Positions 34,809-45,143 of a DNA stretch of 64,000 nucleotides are shown here, piece after piece; positions within the stretch are counted from its first letter, which is position 1, and every line of letters starts with the position of its first letter. This DNA is from Lycorma delicatula (Eukaryota; Arthropoda; Insecta; Hemiptera; Fulgoridae): positions 56,426,201 through 56,490,200 of the forward strand of contig NC_134463.1 of the NCBI RefSeq assembly GCF_047948215.1, in the 5' to 3' direction. The position numbers and the translations under genes are program-made. Under the pieces are notes generated by a model. The model saw nothing but the letters and a program-made list of their open reading frames with translations. It made no database searches and was not told where the DNA came from.

Positions 34809-35700
34809 TTGAAGCCAAATTCTAGTAAAACTCAGGTCTGCGTCTTTCAACTAAAAAATCGAGTAGGTAACAGAAATCCGTGAAGAACATGGAAAGGAGA
34901 CGAACTGGAACACTGTGCTACGCCAAAATAATTGGAGATAAAACTCGACAGGGCAGTCTCATTCATCAATACTGAAGGGATACAAAACTGAAAAGTCTAC
35001 GCTAGAAAAAAACATCATCAGGAAACTGATAGGCACATTATGAAGTGGTCCTGCCGGGGATTGTCCGAACTTCAGCCAAGGCTCTCTGCTTCTCAGCGAT
35101 GGCGCCAATGTGGGGAAAATTGGTAAGGCACACGAAGCAAATGGATGTGGAAGTTAATGTAATGACTAGGATTCCTTTCTGGATTCCTTACACCTACGCC
35201 TGTATGGAACCTCCTCGTTGGAATCGCCCCACCATAAGTCCAAAGACACATAGCGATAGAAGGCGAGAGAAGACTTCAGACCCTCGCCATCCTCTCTTTG
35301 GTCAAAAAATCAACTCGCCTGAAGTCGAGAAAGAGCTTTCTTCGTTCGTCGAACCACTTTTTTTCTTCCGGGCACGAAGACTAGAAATATAGAAAAATTT
35401 ATTTCCACGCCCTTTTATGACATTACAAGAAAATCTCAACCCGGGTTTACAACCATCGTATACAACCTGGCGAGCTCTAAATCACCTACGTACGCAAGAC
35501 GAGATGCATGCTAAGTAAGCGTGCATAAATTGATCCAGGATTCCGAATAAAAGCAAGATCAACTGATCCAGGACTCCGAATACCAGCAGGATCAACTGAT
35601 CCAGAACTGTACCGATCCAAGACTGCGAATACTTGATAGAGTGCTCTCTGATGACTCACTCCTGAACCCAAGTAGCCTAGTATGCTCTCTGGACACGGAA
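34809..35700 (+). pseudogene. LINE reverse-transcriptase thumb and C-terminal relic
   Basis: LKPNSSKTQVCVFQLKNR (34809 on) is the region after the FADD block in a common invertebrate LINE. DRAVSFINTEGIQN (about 34948), RKLIGTLW (about 35019), SAKALCFSA (35072 on), APMWGKL, HTKQMDVEVN and TPVWNLLVGIAPP (about 35200) follow, then DPRHPLFG (about 35278). WRALNHLRTQ (about 35470) precedes a minisatellite. The order matches the 'ALCFSAAEYAAPVWG...GIAPPDIRR...DPRHPL' C-terminus that I remember from such LINEs. Several frameshifts and stops; catalytic RT blocks are absent (5' truncated). Confidence 0.8.
35529..35640. repeat. minisatellite, about 33-bp unit, about 3.5 copies
   Basis: The unit GATCAACTGATCCAGGACTC continues as 'cgaatamcagcag'. 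Full or partial units start at about 35530, 35558, 35591 and 35612, diverging outward. It interrupts the LINE C-terminal region above. Confidence 0.85.
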
Positions 35701-36275
35701 ACTATCCCAAATCATCCATAGCTTGTGAATTAACTCATGAATATTTCTCTGAGGAAGAACTTTCATCAGAAAAATCATTTTAAAGTTAATTTTTAATCAG
35801 TTTATTATTTTACTTAGTACTTCTACAGTTGAAAAATTTCTCAAAAAAAGTGAAAGCGAGAAAAGCTGATTAAAAAAAAATTAAAAATATTTTTACAAAC
35901 AGTAGGACAATATTGCTTTAATGTCTTAATTATTTTGTTAATATTTATTTCTAAGCAGATAAATATGATAATTGTTTTTCATAAAGAAGGATGGAATTCC
36001 TACATTTATTTTATGTCTGTGACTTTAATGCTACAGTATCCTCATTAAAATATCGGTAACATTAATATAATTTTTAAATGTTTATGACTGAAAATCATAA
36101 CTCCCAAAAAAAATACCGTTAACAATTTTTAAATTCTAAAATCTAAAACTTTATTGTACAAGCACAATAAGAAGGTAACAAGGAAAATAGAACATACGTA
36201 AGAAACAGTTAAATGAAAAACCTCAGTCGCAATTATGTAGGTCAGAAGGGCGGATTTTCGATTTTAGTTAACCTT
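35701..36275. other. unrecognised AT-rich DNA
   Basis: Nothing recognisable. Confidence 0.5.
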
Positions 36276-37190
36276 GAAAACCCAGTTTTTTGATTCTAAC
36301 ACCGGTTTCTGAGAACCGATTTGCTTGAAAATCAATTGAGTTTTATTTCTACTAGGTTTACATTACTAAGTTTCATCAAAATCGGTTAAAAATTGCTTCC
36401 AGCAGAACTAAAAAATCTGTAAACGTATTCAAAAATTCAGTTTTTTGGCTCTAACTTCGGCTCCTTTGAACCGATCCACTTGAAAATCAATAGGGCTCTA
36501 ATTTCCAATAGGTTTACATCACCCCACAAAATCTCATTAACATCCGGTAAAATTTGCGCCCAGTAGAGCGCACGAAAGATCTTATACATACATAAATAAG
36601 TATTTAGACAATGCAGAATCGTGCTCAGGAGACTCCAAAACATAAAGAAAAGTTGGATCTCCTTCTTCTCAACAAATCCTTATAAAATCGGCCGCAGTCT
36701 CGATTTCTACAAATTCAATGGAAATCCTTTAAAAAAATAATATTTATTGTATTACTGTTTAAGTATTTAATTTTTCGGTTAGGATATCAAAATTAAACAA
36801 AAAAATATTTCTAGTGGCATATAATTCAGTAATTGTTATCATTTACTTAAATATTACCTATGACATTACAAATAAAAGTATTTTGTATGCTTCATCAGTG
36901 CTACGCAGGCTTTGTATAGAACAGCTGATAAATATTAATCCAGTCTTATCTTTTAAAAAATTTATTCTTAAGAAAATAAAAGGAAATGCAAAAAACTGCG
37001 TTCAGTGGAATGAAAAAAAAAGTTGAAATGTACCAAACAACCCCTTTTTTTTCTCTAACTCCGGTTCCTCAGAATTGAATCTTTTGAAAATCAGTAGGAC
37101 TCTATTCCCAATAGGTTTACATCACCCCACCAAGTTCTGTCAAAATTGTTTAAGATTTGCGTCCGGTAGAATGGACAAAAAAATATTTTA
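36276..37190 (+). repeat. three diverged copies of a 145-bp noncoding unit
   Basis: Units at 36276-36420, 36437-36575 and 37040-37180 share the order 'aacnccggttyctnagaaccgatt', 'cttgaaaatcaatagg', 'ctaataggtttacatcacc', 'aaaatcggtnaaaanttgcgtccagtagaa'. The third copy is separated by about 460 bp of AT-rich DNA. The wording is that of family E-type noncoding elements, not of a gene. Confidence 0.75.
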
Positions 37191-37966
37191 CATATATATG
37201 TATATAAACATGAGCGGGCGCAGTAGTGATTTACAAATTCTTTTAAATGCGCTAAAAATAATAATAAAAAAAAAGTTAATTAATAAATAAACACTACAGA
37301 TTATATGTGAAACGACGACGGCGGACCAATATCTTAAAACTTAACAACTTTTTGTACTTAAATTTATTTCTTAACGTTTTCAACCATAAGAACATTAAAC
37401 AGTTAACTCTTTCCCTTAAAATTTACTCATGGCAGGGTTTATCTTTGATTCGTTTAAGTTCAGGCTATGTTTAGCTTTCTCGAGATAACTTTTTTACTGT
37501 CCATCCTAAATAAGAGGCGTTTTCGGTAATCTTAGCTGAAGTTTAATGGTTTAAATATCTAAGCTAATTAAACTCTTTAGAATTTCATAAAACGAAAACA
37601 GCTGTTTGTATTTTTTTTCTATCTTATTCTGAACGTACTGTTAGAAATACTTGTTTTTTTAATGTTTCTAGTAATGTTAATTAACGATTTCTGTTTTTAT
37701 TACCTATTTATTTGCTTATATATACTCAGTCCTCACTGTCTACTGACGATGACTGTCTTAGAATTGAATAGGCATCTGGTTTCAGATTTCCAGAAAAAAA
37801 CTGTTTAATTCTTTTCATCATCTTTTTTTAATCGATTTTAGTCACATTTGTTCAACTAACAATATTTTCTTAGGAATTTTTGATCTAAAAATGTACAAGA
37901 AAAAAAAAATATATCTGTAGATTAGCAAAAATCTGAATAATCAATATATGTAAAACAAAGTATCCT
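37191..37966. other. unrecognised AT-rich DNA
   Basis: Nothing recognisable. Confidence 0.5.
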
Positions 37967-38345
37967 GACTGACCGAATCACCCACGCACAGCTCAAATCG
38001 CTTAACGGAGGTGAATATTGATTTTATAACGTAGGCATAAGAAAAAACTTTTGAAAATCCTGTCTGCAAGGTCGTGATAAGGGGGGTAAATAAATTTATG
38101 AAAAATATATATCTCAAAAACCGAAGGAGTTAGTCGTAAAAATTGGTATTTAGACTTCTTTAAAACCAGATTGAAGAAACGTTTCATCATTTTTCAAAAA
38201 TAGAATTTGAGGGTGGAAAACAGGGGCAAATTTTTAATGATGATTTTATATCTCAGGAACCAAAAATGTTACAGTCTAGAAAACTAGTATTTAGACATTC
38301 CTTTGAAAATAAATTTATACGTACACTATTTTTAAAAAAATCCAA
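37967..38345 (+). repeat. family E-like repeat, copy E3
   Basis: Opens 'cctgactgaccgaatcacccacgcacagc', then 'aacgtaggcataagaaaa' and 'ttgaaaatcctgtctgcaagg', a phrase set I know from a widespread insect noncoding repeat. It then contains a two-copy internal tandem (38107-38209 and 38250-38352, 'tatctcaagaaccr...gtatttagac.ttc.tt.aaa'). Confidence 0.6.
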
Positions 38346-38352
38346 TTTGGGA

Positions 38353-38710
38353 AGCAATGGAGCGGACTAAATTTATGTATGAAATTTCTGAATGTCAACA
38401 ACATGTAATGAATAATGACTGTATTCTTAAAGACCAATCCGGTCCATTTTCTCTATTATTTTATTGACAAAATCAACGCGAAATGTTATTTACTTTGTCA
38501 TTCAACTTATTCCTACGTGCAAGAAAATGTTATTGTACTACTTGTTCGGAATTTCCGTTTGGTTATGTTTTCAATGTCTGCATAATTCCACGCTGTGATT
38601 TAAAGTCATGAATATTAACAAACGCGTTTGAAAAACATCTTTTCTTTACGTTTTGAGGTATGAGGAGTACTAAAATACTATTCACTTAAATTGTGGTTTC
38701 TTATTTAGAC
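38353..38710. other. unrecognised AT-rich DNA
   Basis: Nothing recognisable. Confidence 0.45.
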
Positions 38711-39710
38711 TGTCGCACGAAGAAACTTTCAGGACATGTTCTACTGGTGAAAATAATTAAAAAAGCTCATATAAACATAGGTATGGAAACGCTTCGTTTT
38801 CGAGTTACGACTAGCGAAAAATTTCGCTAAAAGTGTCGAAAAACAATTTTTTTTAGGTTTGTAGTACAGTAGCTTTGTTAAGAGAATTTTATATTTTAGG
38901 TCGGATAACTCAAGAACTATTTAAGCTACACTTCTGGGACATATTTTATCCTATTTTTAAGCTCAAATTACATAAGAAACCACCAACTTTAATCCTTAAT
39001 TTGGGTTCCAAAAATTACAGTAGGGGTTCACTTTATTAGAAGAGCTGAAATCAGGGCGAAATTTTTGCTAGCCGTAACTCTAAAAGGAAGCGTTTTCAGA
39101 CCTATATTTATATGAACTTTTTTTCAGCAGTAGAACATGTCCAGAAAGTTTCTCGTTTCTTCGTGCGACTCTGTAAATTTATAACATTTTGTGGCTCGAA
39201 AATATCAAAAACTACTGCATCAATTTCACTGAAATTTAGTTATGCTGTAGTAGTCTATCTGAAGTTAAATATGTGAAAATTTGATTACGATTTGTTGAGT
39301 CGTTCTTGAGTGATGCTCAATTGAACCAAAAAATTTGAAATTTTTGTTGCTCGTATATTTCCAAAACTATTTGATAAATTTGGTAATAATTGGTTGAATA
39401 GTTCTTTAGTTACGCTCAATTTAAGGTTGAAAAAATTTGAGCGGGGCAGGTTAGAAGCGTGGTTCGTTCTGATGCGCAACTTGGAACGTTGACGTTTCTT
39501 TTTCTGCGGTATCTATTTTTAGCGATACCTTTCTTTTTTCTTTTTTTTATTATAGTGCATTTATGACGTACAAATATTTTTTATGGATAAAAGGTTTTTT
39601 TGTATAATTTTCTATTAGAATGAGTTTATATTTTTTCAAAAGGAAACAAAATAAAATAACGAAAAGTCGGTCTTCTTATGCGGAATTGCGCGAGAATTTT
39701 TTTTTTTAAA
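38711..39710 (-). repeat. family C noncoding repeat, copy C2, with a 115-bp inverted repeat
   Basis: Read on the minus strand from 39710: 'attctcgcgcaattccgcataagaagacc' (terminal stem-like part), 'acgtcaacgttccaagttgcgcatcag', 'ttgagcgtaact', 'ggttcaattgagcatcactc'. At its far end 38711-38826 and 39057-39173 are inverted copies of each other ('gtagaacatgtcc.gaaagttt', 'gctag.cgtaactc.aaa.g.agcgttt'), about 230 bp apart. Confidence 0.7.
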
Positions 39711-39788
39711 TTGTATAAACATTATCTTCGGGCCGTAAAATTAATCTTAAATTTGATATGATAAGTTCAAATAGCAGCCTCAGCGGAT

Positions 39789-39935
39789 AAACCACCTTAG
39801 CAGAATAGTAGCGTCTCAGCATCTCATCCGGAAAGTTCCCGGTCAGATATACTATATTTCATACGCTAAAAATTCTCTATTTCAAATTCCTATTCATAAG
39901 CTTCATTTTTATAAGGTGAATAATATTAATAGAAG
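39789..39935 (+). mobile_element. SINE type 2, degenerate
   Basis: 'accaccttagcagaatagtag', 'gcgtctcagcatctcatccgg' and 'ttcccggtcagatat' correspond to the tRNA head with box B partly deleted. 'atttcatacgctaaaaattc' and the tail 'cataagcttcatttttataaggtgaat' follow in type 2 order. Confidence 0.75.
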
Positions 39936-40707
39936 ATAATAAAATATTATAGAAAAAAAAGAAGTAAAATTACATGCTGAATATTTTTAGCTTTTTTGTT
40001 ATTTATTTAATAGTAAATATCAATTTAATATTTTAAATACAATAATCGAAAGATCCTTGTGTAGCTACTACTACAACTACTAGAAATATGTTAAAACTGT
40101 AAAAAACCAGTGGAAAATAAATAATGTTTTAAATATTATTAACGTATAAATAAATCAAGTATACAAAAAGAAAGTTTAGAAAAGTTCACGTGCATTACAG
40201 AAAAACGGATTTCTTTCGATTTTTTTTTCTATACTGGTCTTCTAATCTATGTATCGTAATATTTCATATGCAATTGGTATAAAAGTTATAGTAATATTTT
40301 CTTGATTTTTTTCTTATGTAAATTGAATGCTTGGTATATTCCATTAATTTTATGTTTACAAAGATATTTACAAATTTTATTGTTACTATACGGTAATAAA
40401 ATCATAGATAACATAAATATATATATAAGACATATCACAATATTGATACACATATAATAAATTCTAAATGGAAATAATTTTGCTACGAGAAAATTAGAAA
40501 ATATATTTATTTAAAAGATTCATAAATATGATTAAAAAAAATATATATTTTAACCGGCTTAAAAATAAGTTGGAGGTTCTCAAGCCGATTTATAGATTCA
40601 GGACGTCAAAAAATAAAGCTTGCAATACTTATTTAAAAACTTTACAACAGCTTGATTAACACTCCTTACTACAGTTGATCATTACTAATTACCTCGGGTA
40701 AAAAAAA
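39936..40707. other. unrecognised AT-rich DNA
   Basis: Nothing recognisable. Confidence 0.5.
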
Positions 40708-41275
40708 CAGTGGCGGCTCGCATATGGGAACTGTGGAACTGCAGCACCCCCTATTTCCACTTTATTATCGATAACATTTAATATAACGAGTCCTTTTTTC
40801 TTTAATTCTTTCTTTATACTTGTACAATATAATCCTTAAGCTAAATGTCAGTAGCCAACCCCCAGTTTATAAAAAATATACAAAAATCTTTGAACGGAAC
40901 TATGCAGTTCGAAGTTCAAGCGGCCCGGTATTTGGCTGTTATGCGCATGCGCACATAGGAAGCTGCACGCGAGCCTGCGAAGAAGAGAGCGTACTGTCGC
41001 TCCCCCAGTGCCTACCCTGACGTGCTGGTGGACGGTAGTTATTTTTTACTCCGCGTCTGTGTAGAAACGTTTTCCAAACAAACGCGGAGTAAAAAAGGAA
41101 GTTCGTTCCCTTTTCTAGTTTAGTCGGTGCAAGAAATATTAATGTAGTTTAGTTGTTTTTTTTTTAGTAATGATCAGAAAATGTCGGAAAGCAAGGACTC
41201 TTTTATTGCCAAATCTGTCAAAAAACACGTTGGAAGGGAGAAAGAGAAGGTAATTAATAAAAACTAATTATGTAT
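40708..41275 (+). mobile_element. hAT-type transposon 5' end
   Basis: Begins CAGTGGCGGCTCGC, a terminus typical of hAT elements. A leader of about 470 bp shares order and words with the nested copy at 28232-28750 ('actgtggaactgcagca', 'gagtccttttttctttaattc', 'tgcacgcgagcctgcgaag'). GC-rich parts with CGCATGCGC suggest a promoter/untranslated region. An inverted pair TTTTTACTCCGCGT / ACGCGGAGTAAAAAA sits at about 41044-41096. The first exon follows at 41181. Homology between the two copies ends soon after the splice donor; no catalytic region is found downstream. Confidence 0.75.
41181..41249 (+). pseudogene. first coding exon of the hAT-like element
   Basis: ATG at 41181 opens MSESKDSFIAKSVKKHVGRE then KEK (23 codons) and is followed at once by GTAATT, a plausible 5' splice site. 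Without splicing the frame stops within a few codons. The same exon appears in the copy at 28.3 kb with about seven replacements, and the reading frame is kept, which supports real coding in the past. The basic, Ser/Lys-rich N-terminus alone does not identify the protein; the hAT assignment rests on the terminus. Confidence 0.6.
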
Positions 41276-41564
41276 TTGTTTCTGTGTAAATAAAAATTTT
41301 AATTAAGCACCATTGGACTATAGTGTTTTTAAGCGATCATTATATTAAGTTATTATCTAATAATATTAATAAAATATTATCAGAATTGACATTTTATTAT
41401 TTATCCGGTTGAACCGAATACGGCTCGAGCAAAATGTGCTTAAAAACCGTATACCAGATTCTTGAATGTGATAAAGTGTAGAATTAAATTATTATCCTGC
41501 TTCCAGTTATTCTATTTGATTTATTTTTTCGGTTCTTTTATTTTAAAGAAAACTTAACCGTAGC

Positions 41565-42838
41565 CTTGAAAAGGCCACGGTTTGTTTTCTCGGGTAGGAG
41601 GCCGCTTCGGGATATGAGTTTCACCCTTAACGGGTTCTTGATTAGACAGGGGTTCGTAAAACAAAATATCTGGGGGGGCCTGGATCGATAATAAGGACCA
41701 CTCGTTCGGGCCCCATATCAGGGAGATTAAAGGAAAGTCTGAAAAGTTGCTAGCAATTATTTCTAAACTGTTGATTAATACGGTAGATTATCGCAGTCGC
41801 GATAACCTCTGTGCTCCTGTACGCTTCCCTGGCGTGGTGCAGGAGATTGAAAATTCATAAGTATAGAATCTTGCTGGAGCCACTTCATACGAGACTCCTG
41901 CGCATTACATGCGCATATAGGACGGTCCCCTACGACGCTATTTGGATAATTACTGGTACACCGCCCATTGATCATTTGGCGGAAGAGCGGGGTTTTCGCT
42001 TCGGCGGGACGTCGAAGGCGGCGGCAAGAGAACACATTATGGCTATTTGGCAATCGCGGTGGGATGCGAGTGACAAGCGCAGATGGACGTGGCAATTAAT
42101 ACCTAATGTTAAACAATGGGTGGGGCCTCTATATGGGGAAGTAGATTTCCGCCTCACCCAATGGTTGACTGTCCTTGGTGACTTACCTGCTGAGATTTAA
42201 ACGCCGCAGATCGGCGGCTTGCAGGTACTGCTCGGAGGAAGATAGTGTAGAGCACACTGTGTTTGACTGTCACCGGTGGACATGTGAAAGGAGATTATCG
42301 GTGCCTATTACACAGCCGGCTATCATTGGACACATGCTAGGTAGTAAGGAGGGTTGGGTGGAGGTTGCTAATTTTATTAGCACCATTTTAAGAACAAAAG
42401 GCTAAGAGGAGCCTGTATAACCGAAAAAAGGGTCTTTGGTTATGAGGATCGAAACACGGCATCGTTTAAGTCAAGGAGACAGCCTCCGCGTCTAGGACAT
42501 TTGGGCTCCCCCACATGCAAGAGTGGGGGAGTTCGGGTGTACTCATGAAGGAGTAAGAGACCCTCGTGGTATATGTGTGGCGGCGTAGAGCGATGGATGT
42601 GTGAAACGCATGCCCTGAGCTGGTTAGGGTAGGGCATGGAAGGGCAGCCCTCCCATCTAGGAGAGTCTTGACCATCCAGAAGAGGGGGTCAGGAACCTCT
42701 GTTGAAGAGGGGGGACCCCGACGGGTGAAGTCTAAGGGAGGACCAAGATAGGGGGCAGTCTACTGCCGTGACATCTGAGGGCGACTGACGGTATGCCTTG
42801 CGGCGAATATTGGTTGCCTCTAAAATGTTAAAAAAAAA
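41565..42838 (+). pseudogene. R1/Jockey-like LINE, C-terminal end and 3' untranslated region
   Basis: Fragments: GPHIREIKGKSEKLLAIISK (about 41718-41777, the post-RT 'HIxxxxxKA' block); then in another frame LLYASLAWCRRLKIHK and RLLRITCAYRTVPYDAIWII (41811 on), with TGTPPIDHLAEER; then TWQLIPNVKQWVG and FRLTQWLTVLGDL. A frameshift near 42180 leads to CRYCSEEDSVEHTVFDCHRW, a CX2CX7HX4C zinc knuckle at about 42220-42270, and a stop at about 42405. About 430 bp of GC-rich 3' untranslated DNA and a short A-rich end near 42838 follow. Typical of an R1-clade ORF2 C-terminus; 5' truncated and frameshifted. Confidence 0.88.
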
Positions 42839-42841
42839 GAA

Positions 42842-42890
42842 AAGGCTACACCTCATTTACACATTCATACATGTCATCCAAACTCATTGC
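42842..42890 (+). mobile_element. SINE type 3 fragment
   Basis: 'aaggctacacctcatttacac' and 'attcatacatgtcatcc' match the pre-tail part of type 3, immediately after the LINE A-rich end. Confidence 0.6.
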
Positions 42891-43088
42891 GCTGGGGGAG
42901 GGAGAGTTTCTTATTGTTCACTAGTTGAACAGATTGCAACGTACAATTAAGTTCTAGTATAATTTGTATCATTCTTGTAATATAATATGTAATTAATATA
43001 GAGACATAAATACACCTTTATTCCATTTTAGTTTTATTTATAAACATATCATTTATCGACTGTTCTTTTAGAAATTAGTCTAATTTAT

Positions 43089-43379
43089 TACCTTTTCTTT
43101 TTCCTGTTTAGCCTCCGGTAATTACCGTTCAGATACTTCAGAGGATGATATGTATTTGTAAATGAAGTGTAGTCTTCAGTTCGATCAGTCTCTGTTCGAC
43201 CATCCCTGAGATGTGTGGTTAATTGAACCCAACCACCAAAGAACACCGGTATCCACGATCTAGTACTTAAATCCGTGTAAAAATAACTGATTTTACGAGG
43301 ACTTGAACGCTGGAACTCTCGACTTCCAAATCAGCTGATTTGGGAAGATGCGTTTACCACTAGACCAACCCGGTGGGTG
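43089..43379 (-). mobile_element. SINE type 3, full length
   Basis: On the minus strand it starts CACCCACCGGGTTGGTCTAG and carries AATCAGCTGATTT, GTTCAAGTCC (box B-like), 'gatcgtggataccggtgttctttggtgg' and the tail 'tcctctgaagtatctgaacggtaattaccggaggctaaacagg'. Confidence 0.92.
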
Positions 43380-44324
43380 TATAGTTTATTATCTGGGAAA
43401 GAAATTCGAAACTAAAATTTGAAAACTATTTTGTAAAACATTATTTTGAATTTAATTCCTTCTAATACTACTTTTTTAGACTTTTTCTAAAATATATGCA
43501 CAAAAGTAAATCACAAAAAATTAAGTAATGTACTAACTCTCTTTTATCATAAAATTTCAATAAAAATTGTTAAAATTTGTATCTGTTTTAAATTTTTTGT
43601 TTCATATACTTACTTATCATGTATTTCCTACAGCACATTTTATCCACTATACCAAAAAAAGCTGTTTGTCAAAAGGAGATTAAAATTTTCGCAATCCGTT
43701 TGAAATAAAAAAAAAATCATCCAAGGAAAGTTATTAAAATTTTATTTTACCAATAAAATGTTATACTAAACGAGATGCTGAGTGTGCAAATTAAAAAAAC
43801 GTTTTCTCCTGAAGAGGAGTGAATTTTTATTTTACCCAATATTATTATTATTTTTCTATTTAGTGAGAAATTTTTCTCAATAAATATTAAAAATTTAATT
43901 CTTACCAATATGAAGCCTAGTGGTAAATATTTTAAATTAAAAGAGGGAAGTAAAATTTAAATCGTTCAAATTTTGATAGATTAAATCATTTTTCTAGTTT
44001 CAATAAATCAGATTTTTTTGTCCATTGGTAATACCGTACAAATAGAAAAGCACACAAAATATTTAATTTTATTGCATTTTTAGCATTTATTACTTCAAAA
44101 AGTAGGGTTAAGCACTTAATAATTGAATTAATTAAAGCATTTTTAATTAATTAAAAATAAATTATAATGATATGTGGCTGCTAACATAAGAAGTATAAAT
44201 TTATAGGCACTTGTTATGGTCCAGCATGAAATGTAAAGATATAAAATTAAAATATATTTTTCAATATATAGAAACAACTTAATTAATTATTCAGTAAGTT
44301 AATATTAGCAGTATTAAATACATT
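43380..44324. other. unrecognised AT-rich DNA
   Basis: Nothing recognisable. Confidence 0.5.
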
Positions 44325-44425
44325 GCCGATCTCCGTGGCAGAGTGGTAGAGTCTCAGCCTGTCATCCCGAGGTCCCGGGTTCGAGTTCCAGTCAGGCATG
44401 ACATTTTTCACACGCTTCAAAATTA
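44325..44425 (+). mobile_element. SINE type 2, 3'-shortened
   Basis: Starts GCCGATCTCCGTGGCAGAGT, with box B GGTTCGAGTTCCAGTCAGGC (44380 on) and 'atgacatttttcacacgcttcaaaatt'. The type 2 tail is missing; the next bases belong to repeat G1. Confidence 0.88.
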
Positions 44426-44429
44426 ATTT

Positions 44430-44983
44430 ATGATCCAACGGTAATCGTAAGTGGGCGTAAGCCTGTTGTTGCTCTTACTTTCCCATAAAAACGATGATAT
44501 GCCTGGGTTAGTTTGTAGTATGTGCTCACTTTTTTATTTTAGTAGCTATTGGCGCAGAGCGGACCAATAGTGGTGCGCCAAGCGGCTGCGCGCAGGTCAC
44601 GAACGATTTAAACTTCTTGATACGAACGATTTATCTAAAATTATATTTCTGTTTTGTGGATAAAAAAGGAAAAGATTGGGGTTAGAGCTGTATTAAAAAA
44701 ACAACTAAAAATGTTCAGGGTTTTGAATATTTCGTTGAAAATGTTTTTGTTATTAGTACGCTAAATTCATGAATGTTATTTAGTTACAATTAGCAAAAAC
44801 ATTAACGAAATCATGTGTAATGAAACATAAAAATTGTATCGTTTTCACGGTGGGCCGTGCGCCCGCCTTTTTTTTTTAGTAAATAAATAAATGACTAAAA
44901 ATATTTTTTCAAATTATAATTTAGCTGTCCGATAGCAGCACAAGTTGAAAGGTTGATTTCAGAATGTGTAAGCAATTAATCTA
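44430..44983 (+). repeat. repeat G, copy G1
   Basis: 'cggtaatcgtaagtgggcgtaagcctgttgtt' at 44439-44470 and 'gatagcagcacaagttgaaaggttgatttcagaatgtgtaagcaatt' at 44933-44979 are both found close together in G2 (47055-47190). About 460 bp lie between them here, including a GC-rich piece at 44550-44605 ('gcggctgcgcgcaggtc'). The right side is interrupted by the SINE at 44984. Noncoding. Confidence 0.65.
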
Positions 44984-45143
44984 GCCGCGCGAGTGGTAGC
45001 GTCACGGCCTTTCATCCGAAAGTCCTGGGTTCGAATCCCGGTCAGACATGACATTTTCACACACGCTACAAATCATACATCATCATCCTCTGAAAAATGC
45101 TTAACGGTGGATCCGGAAGTTTAAAAAAAAGGCAATTAATCTA
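44972..45143 (+). mobile_element. SINE type 1 with 12-bp target-site duplication and 5' internal deletion
   Basis: The SINE body 44984-45131 is bounded by GCAATTAATCTA at 44972-44983 and 45132-45143. It begins GCCGCGCGAGTGGTAGCGTC: compared with other type 1 copies about 11 bp after GCC are missing. Box B GGTTCGAATCCCGGTCAGAC and the type 1 tail 'tcctctgaaaaatgcttaacggtggatccgg' are intact. Confidence 0.92.

Noticed and set aside
42440..42675. Minus-strand frames in the GC-rich part
   Set aside because: They run antisense in the 3' untranslated part of the R1-like LINE.
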